Shown: piece by piece, positions 58,667-64,000 of the stretch | Position numbering within the stretch: position 1 is the stretch's first letter | Layout of the letters: every line of letters begins with the position of its first letter | Assembly (NCBI GenBank): GCA_014284505.1 | Contig: JAAFYY010000001.1 | Coordinates: 6,187,845 to 6,251,844, forward strand | DNA length: 64,000 bases | Direction: 5' to 3' | From: Streptacidiphilus sp. 4-A2 | GTDB lineage: Bacteria; Actinomycetota; Actinomycetes; Streptomycetales; Streptomycetaceae | Translations under genes and position numbers: made by a program | The notes under the pieces: model-generated | The model's input: only the letters and a program-made list of their open reading frames with translations | Database searches by the model: none | What the model was told of the DNA's origin: nothing

Positions 58667-58780
58667 GCGGACCACCGAGCCGGACCACCGAGCGGGGGCG
58701 CCGAGCGGACGCCGGCGGCGGGTCGGCGCCCGTGGGCCGGTGCCTGTGGGCCGGTGCCTGTGGGTCGGTGCCTGTGGGTC
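58651..58780. repeat. Tandem repeats spanning and following the hydrolase stop codon
   Basis: GAGCCGGACCGCT, GAGCGGACCACC, GAGCCGGACCACC and GAGCGG follow each other from 58652 to 58695, with the TGA stop (58664-58666) inside the first junction. A second array at 58725-58780 has four 14-bp units (GGTGCCTGTGGGTC type). The rest of 58667-58936 shows no gene. Confidence 0.8.
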
Positions 58781-58936
58781 GGCGGGGTCCTGCGGGCGCA
58801 CAGCCGACTCACAGTGGAACCAGGGGCGTCCTGGGGTCCCAACGGAACCTGACTGTCGGAAAGTAGGACAAAATCAGGGGCCAATTGGCCGCGCTGCAAG
58901 GGATTACCCGCATTCACCCGGGGGCAGTGGTCTCTC

Positions 58937-59146
58937 ATGAGCTGGATGCACGACCGAGCCCTGGCACCACTGTCCCGTCGCCGCTCGCCACAGCAGGCTG
59001 CGGCTCCGCACGCCACCCCGGACAGTCCCGGGGCTGCGCCGCACGCCGCCGGCTACGCCGAACTGGCCCTGCTGGACCATGCCGGACTGCCACGCCTGCT
59101 CGGCCGACGGGCACGCTGGATGACCTCACGCCTGCGCCAGCGCTGA
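58937..59146 (+). CDS. Small basic protein, hypothetical
   Basis: An open frame of 69 codons from ATG: MSWMHDRALAPLSRRRSPQQ, then an Ala/Pro/His-rich middle and LALLDHAGLPRLLGRRARW near the end. Third-position G+C is high but some codons (GCA, CCA, CGA) are unusual for the neighbourhood. There is no clear ribosome site. The upstream 80 bp (58855-58935) is less GC-rich and could hold a promoter. It may be a real small protein of unknown function or chance. Confidence 0.4.
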   Translation: MSWMHDRALAPLSRRRSPQQAAAPHATPDSPGAAPHAAGYAELALLDHAGLPRLLGRRARWMTSRLRQR

Positions 59147-59182
59147 CCCGTACCCAGCAGCCTTCGCCCGGAGGGCCTGGCG

Positions 59183-59310
59183 CTCAGCGGGCGTACCGCT
59201 CAGAGGGCGTACGACTCAGAGGGCGTACGACTCAGCGGGTGTGCCGCTCACATGACGTGCCGCTCACATGACGTGCCGCCCACATGGCGTGGCGGTCAGA
59301 GGGTGTGCGG
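59183..59310. repeat. 16-bp tandem array that includes the DUF457 stop codon
   Basis: Eight units of exactly 16 bp (CTCAGAGGGCGTACGA and CTCACATGACGTGCCG types) run from 59183. The last unit, GTCAGAGGGTGTGCGG at 59295-59310, contains the TGA stop and the last codons (PHTL) of the antisense-strand gene, so the array looks grown from the gene end. Confidence 0.92.
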
Positions 59311-59994
59311 CGAGAGCGCGGTGAACCAGAGCAGTGCGACGGTGGCCAGGCCCATCAGCGGGACCAGCACCTCGGTCTCCAGCTTGTTGCCGCTGCTCTT
59401 GATCACCACGATCTCGTAGCGCGCCTTGAGCGGCCACAGCCAGGGCGCGCCCATCTTGGTGATGGAGTCGCCGAGCAGGTGTGCCACGCAGCCCAGGCCG
59501 ACCGCGTACGGCAGCCAGCCGGGCGCGGAGGGGATGAACTTGGCGATTATGCCGGTGCCGAGCGCGGCCAGGGCCACGATCGTCCCCCAGGCGGAGAAGC
59601 CGTGGCCGGGCGGGCAGAGGTTGAGCGCCCGCACGGCCAGCGCCAGCAGGAAGAAGGTCATGCCCAGGGTGAAGTCGCGCCCCAGGTAGGTGACTCCGGC
59701 CCAGGTGCCGACGGACATCAGGGCGACGAACAGCAGCGAGTGCGTCGCGTGGCGGTGCCCGCCCGAGATCCAGGCGACGAAGCGGCAGAGCATCTTCGAG
59801 AACGGGCCGAGGAAGTTGGCGATGGTCCCGTCGTGGTGGTCCAGGTCGGGGAGCAGCGCGGCACCGGCGCACAGGGCCGTGCCCATCAGTATCTCCGCCG
59901 GCTGGAGCTGGCGGTGCATCAAGTCCTCGGGCAGGAAAGGAGCCGTGGCCGCGAACAGCAGCGCGCCGCTGACCGCGTGCGAGTGACCCATCAT
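59296..59994 (-). CDS. DUF457/YdjM-like membrane-bound metal-dependent hydrolase family protein
   Basis: A 232-residue intact protein with about six hydrophobic helices. It starts MMGHSHAVSGALLFAATAPF. Metal-binding type motifs of the family are visible: GHSHA near the start, ALLPDLDHHDGTIANFLG, GGHRHATHSLLF and VAHLLGDSITKMGAPWLWPL. The family includes LexA-regulated YdjM of E. coli; no SOS box is evident here. Catalysis has not been established for the family. The gene is monocistronic, with a 16-bp tandem array grown over its stop codon. Confidence 0.9.
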   Translation of the reverse strand: MMGHSHAVSGALLFAATAPFLPEDLMHRQLQPAEILMGTALCAGAALLPDLDHHDGTIANFLGPFSKMLCRFVAWISGGHRHATHSLLFVALMSVGTWAGVTYLGRDFTLGMTFFLLALAVRALNLCPPGHGFSAWGTIVALAALGTGIIAKFIPSAPGWLPYAVGLGCVAHLLGDSITKMGAPWLWPLKARYEIVVIKSSGNKLETEVLVPLMGLATVALLWFTALSPHTL

Positions 59995-60162
59995 GACTGT
60001 CGTCCTCCCCTGGGCTCACCAGCCTGAGCGCACGGCACCTTGATCCGTTCGAGTGAGCGACCCAGACGCTATCAGCTACCACCGACAACTCACGCCCCCA
60101 CCTGGCCGAAAGCACCGGTTCGGGGGTGGCGCGGCGCGGCCTCGGAGCGTGCAGGCGCGGCC

Positions 60163-61342
60163 TCAGAGCGCGCAGGATTCGGTGTCCACCGGGGTGGTCG
60201 CGCTGCTGCCCTGACTGGCGTCCGCCTCGACCTCCTCGGCGGTCAGCGCGTACCCGGTCTGGTCGTCGTCCAGGGACTTGGCGAAGACCACCCCGTAGAC
60301 CTCGCCCGAGGGGTCAGCAGCGGCCCGCCGGAGTTGCCCTGACGGACTGTCGAGCGGATCGAGTAGACCTCGCGGGTGACTGTGCCGCGGTGGTAGATGT
60401 CCGGGCCCTCGGCGTCGATCTGCTGCCGGATCCGGGCGGCCTGGACGTTGAAGGGGCCGTTCTCCGGGAATCCGGCGACGATGGCGCCCGCGCTGTCCTG
60501 GGCCGTGCCTCCGGCGAAGCTGAGGACCGGGGCGTTCAGCCCGGGCACGTCCAGCACCGCGATGTCCGTCTTCCAGTCGTACAGCACCACCCGGGCGCTG
60601 TAGCTGTGCCCCTCGATGGTGACGCTGGGGTTGCTGACGCCGCCGACGACATGCGCGTTGGTCATCACCCGCTGCGGCGCGTAGACGAAGCCGCTGCCCT
60701 CGATGACCTTGCCGCAGCTGGGCGCGGTGCCGACGACCTTGGCGATGCTCTCCCTGGCCTCGCGCACGGCGGCGGTGTTCACCAGCGCCGGGTCCGGTGC
60801 CGGGACATTGGTGATGGGCTCGTTCTGGAAGGGGTTGAAGACCGGCGGAAGCCGTTGCGGGAGAGCGTCGAGGTGAAGTCGGAAAACCAGTTCGGGGCGT
60901 TGCCGGGCAGGGCCCGCTGCACCGCGCTCAGCACCTTGGAGGTCCGTACCTGCTGGGCCACGGTGGGCAGCGAGGTCCCGGCGAGCGCCGAGCCGATCAG
61001 CCAGGCCACCAGCAGCAGGGCGACGATGTTGACCAGCGCCCCGCCCAGCGCGTCCAGCAGCCGGATCCGGCTGCGGTCGATCGGTCCGCGCAGCTTCCAG
61101 CCCCAGTGGGTGGTGAAGGCCTGGCCGAGCGAGGCGAAGATGATCACCACGACCACGGCGACGATCGAGGAGGCGGTCCCCGGCGAGAGGTGCTTCAACA
61201 GGTAAGGCAGCAGTTGGACGGCGACCAGCCCGCCGCCGAGGAACCCGACGACCGAGAGCACCCCCACGACGAAGCCCTGCCGATAGCCGGACACGGCGAA
61301 CCCGCAGGCAGCAAGGATGAGCAGAATGTCGAGGACGTTCAC
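60163..61342 (-). CDS. marP: MarP-like membrane serine protease (CvpA domain plus trypsin fold), frameshifted
   Basis: About 394 codons. GTG at 61340-61342 after AGGAAG gives VNVLDILLILAACGFAVSGY, the first of four helices of the CvpA/MarP membrane part. The periplasmic-side protease has His in MTNAHVVGG, Asp in KTDIAVLDVPG and Ser in RQGNSGGPLL, so the triad is complete. A Cys in PSCGKVIEGSG and one three residues from the C-terminus (ESCAL) match the disulfide known in mycobacterial MarP. Lost bases near 60850 and 60312 break the frame. In mycobacteria MarP protects against acid. It is transcribed toward the DUF457 gene. Confidence 0.9.
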
Positions 61343-61504
61343 AGCGGCTTCCTGGACGGCATGGGGCGCTCCCCGGACCGGGACCGCACCGGCCAACCTT
61401 CCCATGCGGGGTCAAGAGCCCGAAGGCCGAGGGGCAGAGCTTGCCTTGTTCTCACGTTGCGGCCGGCCCGTCCGGTTCCCGGCGGCACCGGCGGCGGCGG
61501 CGCG

Positions 61505-62182
61505 CTAGTCCTGCGGATAGGCCGAGAACTCGATCTCGCGGGTACTGTCCCAGGGCTGCTCCAGGCCGCTGTAGTGCAGGATCCGGTCGATCACCCCGGC
61601 CGTGAAACCCCACACCAGCCGGTCCTCGACCAGGAACGCCGGGCCCCGGAAGCCGCTGGGATGCCGCAGCCTGCCCCGTCGCTCGGGCGAGGTCAGCTCG
61701 GCCACCGGCACCCGGAACACCGCCGCGACCTCCGCCGGGTCCACCGGGGCGACCGGGCTCGGCTCCCGCCACCAGCCGAGCACCGGGGTGACCACGAAGT
61801 CGCTGACCGGGATGTAGAGGTCCGGCAGCACGCCGAAGACCTGCACCCCGGCCGGGTCCAGCCCGGTCTCCTCCTGGGCCTCCCGCAGCGCGGCGTTCAC
61901 CGGGCCGGCGCCGAGCGGGTCGCCGTCCTCCGGGTCGAGCGCCCCGCCGGGGAAGGAGGGCTGTCCGGCGTGGGAGCGCAGCGACCGGGAGCGTTCGATG
62001 AGCAGCAGGTCCGGGCCCTGCGGGCCCTCGCCGAAGAGGACCAGCACCGCCGAGCGGCGCCCGCCCTCGGCGGGCGGCAGAAACCGGCTGAGCTGCTGCG
62101 GCTTGACGGTCTCGGCGGCGTCGCGGACCGGAGCCAGCCACTCCGGCAGGCCGTCCCGGGTGATCCGGGCGGCGGTCGTCAC
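61505..62182 (-). CDS. NUDIX hydrolase (CoA-pyrophosphatase type)
   Basis: A 225-residue intact protein. GTG at 62180-62182 overlaps the nth stop. The Nudix region reads HAGQPSFPGGALDPEDGDPL, then AALREAQEETGLDP, giving the REAQEE core; GGAL and the spacing fit the CoA-type subfamily with its LLLIERS and AGQPSFPGG (UPF0035) block. Such enzymes split CoA or nucleotide derivatives to phosphates. It lies in the conserved order marP-nudix-nth and is translationally coupled to nth. Confidence 0.9.
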   Translation of the reverse strand: MTTAARITRDGLPEWLAPVRDAAETVKPQQLSRFLPPAEGGRRSAVLVLFGEGPQGPDLLLIERSRSLRSHAGQPSFPGGALDPEDGDPLGAGPVNAALREAQEETGLDPAGVQVFGVLPDLYIPVSDFVVTPVLGWWREPSPVAPVDPAEVAAVFRVPVAELTSPERRGRLRHPSGFRGPAFLVEDRLVWGFTAGVIDRILHYSGLEQPWDSTREIEFSAYPQD

Positions 62183-63011
62183 CGGCCCGCCCCGGCAGCG
62201 GGGGCGGCGGGCAGACCCGGATAGTCGGCCGGAGGCCGGAGCCGCTGGCCCGGCTGGCCGCCCTTCTCGTACTTCAGCAGCTTCTCGGCCTTCACCGGGT
62301 CGGTCTCCCCCTCCCCGTAGGAGGGGCAGAGCTCGGCGATCGGGCAGGCGCCGCAGGCGGGCTTGCGGCATGGCAGATCCGTCGGCCGTGGAAGACCACC
62401 CGGTGCGAGAGCATGGTCCACTCGCTCTTCGGGAAGAGCTCGGCGACGTCCTGCTCGACCTTCACCGGATCCTCCGACCCGGTCCAGCCGAAGCGCCGGG
62501 ACAGCCGCCCGAAGTGCGTGTCCACGGTGATCCCGGGCACGCCATAGGCATTCCCGAGGACGACATTGGCGGTCTTGCGCCCGACGCCGGGCAGGGTGAC
62601 CAGATCCTCCAGCCGCCCCGGCACCTCGCCGTCGTAGCGGTCACGCAGCGCGGTCGACAGGCCGATCAACGACTTGGCCTTGGCCCGGAAGAACCCGGTC
62701 GGCCGGATCACCTCCTCCAGCGCCTCCGGATCGGCCGCCGCCATGTCCTCGGGCGTCGGGTACTTCGCGAACAGCGCCGGCGTCGTCTGGTTCACCCGCA
62801 GGTCGGTGGTCTGCGCCGACAGCACGGTGGCCACCAGCAGCTCGAACGGATTCTCGAAGTCCAGCTCCGGATGCGCGTACGGATACACCTCCGCCAACGC
62901 CCGGTTGATCTTCCGCGCCTGCCGCACCAGCCCCGTGTGCGTCTCCGGCTTCGTCGCCCTCTTGAACCCGGGCCGCGCCCCCACGGCCTCACCCACGCCA
63001 CTCTTAGCCAT
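62179..63011 (-). CDS. nth: Endonuclease III, one frameshift
   Basis: About 278 codons. ATG at 63009-63011. The helix-hairpin-helix is LVTLPGVGRKTANVVLGNAY with the catalytic Lys in GRKTA; the catalytic Asp is in ITVDTHFGRLSRRFGW. The [4Fe-4S] ligands follow as CHARKPACGACPIAELC (C-x6-C-x2-C-x5-C) once a C lost near 62370 is restored. The enzyme removes oxidised pyrimidines and nicks the abasic site in base excision repair. The N-terminal extension of about 25 residues and a C-terminal tail of about 45 are usual for actinobacteria. Confidence 0.94.
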
Positions 63012-63116
63012 GCCGATCAGCCTACGTCCCGCCGCCGACACCAGCGGCGGATTCGGCCGCACCCGCACCCCGGACCTGGCAGGACAAGGCCATTCCGCCG
63101 CCGTGTCGGCGACCGG

Positions 63117-63506
63117 TCACTGCTGGCTGGTCGCTATGGGCCTGACGACATAGACCACGCGGTGCTCGACGTCCCCGGGCGGGCCGTCGAGCTGGAGGCC
63201 GTAGCGCTCGGCCAGGGCGATGAAGAACTCGCCGGAGGGATCCGGGTCGATCCGCTCCACGACCCCGCGGATCTCCAGGTAGCGGTAGGGCTTCTCCGGG
63301 TCGTTGATCGAGCAGGCGACCTCCGGATTGGCCGTGATGTTGCGGTACTTCTGCCGGATCGTGGTGTTGGTGAAGAACAGGTGCTCCCCGTCCCAGCGGA
63401 CCCACATCGGGTTGACCTGAGGCCTGCCGTCCGGGCGGATCGTCGCCAGGTGGGCGAACAGCGGCCTTTCCAGCAGGTCGCGGTGGCTTTCCGGGATGAT
63501 GCTCAT
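63117..63506 (-). CDS. PPOX-class F420-dependent oxidoreductase family protein
   Basis: A 129-residue intact split-beta-barrel protein: MSIIPESHRDLLERPLFAHL, ATIRPDGRPQVNPMWVRWDG, HLFFTNTTIRQKYRNITANP and YRYLEIRGVVERIDPDPSGE. These blocks are typical of small FMN/F420-binding PPOX proteins of actinomycetes. The family reduces varied small substrates with F420H2. Which substrate is unclear. A short direct repeat (CCGCCCAAGGG, TGCCCAAGGG) lies upstream at 63540-63563. It is not part of the nth operon order that I know. Confidence 0.9.
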   Translation of the reverse strand: MSIIPESHRDLLERPLFAHLATIRPDGRPQVNPMWVRWDGEHLFFTNTTIRQKYRNITANPEVACSINDPEKPYRYLEIRGVVERIDPDPSGEFFIALAERYGLQLDGPPGDVEHRVVYVVRPIATSQQ

Positions 63507-63665
63507 GGTGTTTCACCTTGCTTTTCCGATAAGGGCGTTCCGCCCAAGGGTGTTCTGCCCAAGGGCCATTCGTCAGTCCGGGTGGCGGACGGGCCGCCGT
63601 CCCACCTGGGCTGTGTACCCATCCGGTCGGGCAGGAACCAGCAAGATCCGAAAGTGACATGCGTG

Positions 63666-63708
63666 GGCCCGCAGCCGCCCTGCCAGGTGGGCAGGGCGGC
63701 TGCGGGCC
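63666..63708 (-). terminator. Very strong hairpin terminator
   Basis: A perfect 19-bp stem (63666-63684 with 63690-63708) around loop AGGTG, 16 nt downstream of the stop codon of the gene at the right edge. Confidence 0.9.
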
Positions 63709-63723
63709 GGGTGGGGCCGTGGG

Positions 63724-64000
63724 TCAGCGCTTGTGCGGCGGGACCGCCGACTTGGCGGCGTCGGCGATGCTGGACTCGTAGAGGCCGAGGAACGGCGACT
63801 TGACGTAGGGGTTCCCGTGGCCGCCCTCCTGGACCAGCTTGGTCCCGATGGTGTCGGCGTTCGGCAGGTTGTCGTTGGCGATCACCGCCAGCTCGTTGTA
63901 CACGCGGCTGGCACCGGCCGTGGCGTGGCTCGGGTCCAGGTCCACCACGGCGTAGGCGGTGTGTCCGGCGTACAGGGCGTAGTAGGGGGCACCACCGAGG
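63724..64000 (-). CDS. C-terminal part of an unrecognised protein
   Basis: An open minus-strand frame enters from the right edge, reading GAPYYALYAGHTAYAVVDLD, then ATAGASRVYNELAVIANDNL and ending ESSIADAAKSAVPPHKR. Codon bias is strong and a 19-bp hairpin follows the stop, so this is a real gene end of at least 91 codons. The composition (Tyr, Gly, Ala) suggests an exported or surface protein, but I do not recognise it, and its start is outside the window. Confidence 0.7.
   Translation of the reverse strand, partial: LGGAPYYALYAGHTAYAVVDLDPSHATAGASRVYNELAVIANDNLPNADTIGTKLVQEGGHGNPYVKSPFLGLYESSIADAAKSAVPPHKR

Overview
The window is chromosomal DNA of a very GC-rich actinomycete (roughly 70% G+C or more by eye), most likely of the Streptomycetaceae (Streptomyces, Kitasatospora or Streptacidiphilus). 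The evidence is bldG with its anti-sigma partner, a dTMP kinase carrying a membrane domain, topoisomerase I with a Lys/Ala-rich tail, a Tad-type pilus operon, frequent GTG/TTG starts and many secreted FG-GAP proteins. No phage, plasmid or CRISPR array was seen.

Layout. (1) 0-22 kb is accessory in character: the start of an iron permease (efeU) behind an iron box, a small secreted protein, a TetR regulator, a thioredoxin, a large ATP-binding LuxR (LAL) regulator divergent from a class I terpene synthase, a large secreted protein with a catalytically degenerate trypsin fold plus FG-GAP repeats, an Ag85-like esterase followed by a copy of only its membrane domain, a DHA2 drug exporter with its TetR regulator and twin operators, a second FG-GAP protein, an HxlR-controlled redox cluster (oxidoreductase, NIPSNAP protein, HbpS/GlcG protein), a TIGR04222-like membrane protein, wrecked IS5-family pieces and a DinB protein. 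It ends at a tRNA-Thr(CGT). (2) 22-64 kb is a conserved core block whose order I recognise from Streptomyces and, more loosely, from Mycobacterium tuberculosis Rv3644c-Rv3674c: holB, tmk, topA, a methyltransferase, bldG/anti-sigma, a DUF1998 helicase, the Tad operon (CpaE, TadA, TadB, TadC, pilin, two TadE/G-like proteins), a SerB-type HAD protein, a Fic-like protein, a CooC-type ATPase, carbonic anhydrase, acsA, nhaA, a holin-like protein, an epoxide-hydrolase-like protein, marP, a NUDIX hydrolase and nth.

How genes work together. holB, tmk and topA serve replication and dTTP supply. bldG and the next gene form a partner-switching pair controlling sigma factors. The Tad genes would build a Flp-type pilus. 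acsA, carbonic anhydrase and nhaA handle acetate, bicarbonate and Na+/H+. nth and the helicase serve DNA repair. The HxlR, TetR and LAL regulators each sit beside an obvious target with a visible dyad or divergent promoter region.

Quality warning. About half of the genes are broken by one or more frameshifts. Nearly every one I could resolve is explained by loss of one base in a run of G or C, and acsA alone has more than ten. Essential genes (topA, tmk, nth) are hit as well, so I read this as consensus error, not gene decay. I give whole-gene coordinates for such genes and state the breaks. A second recurrent feature is short GC-rich tandem arrays lying at, and sometimes across, stop codons.
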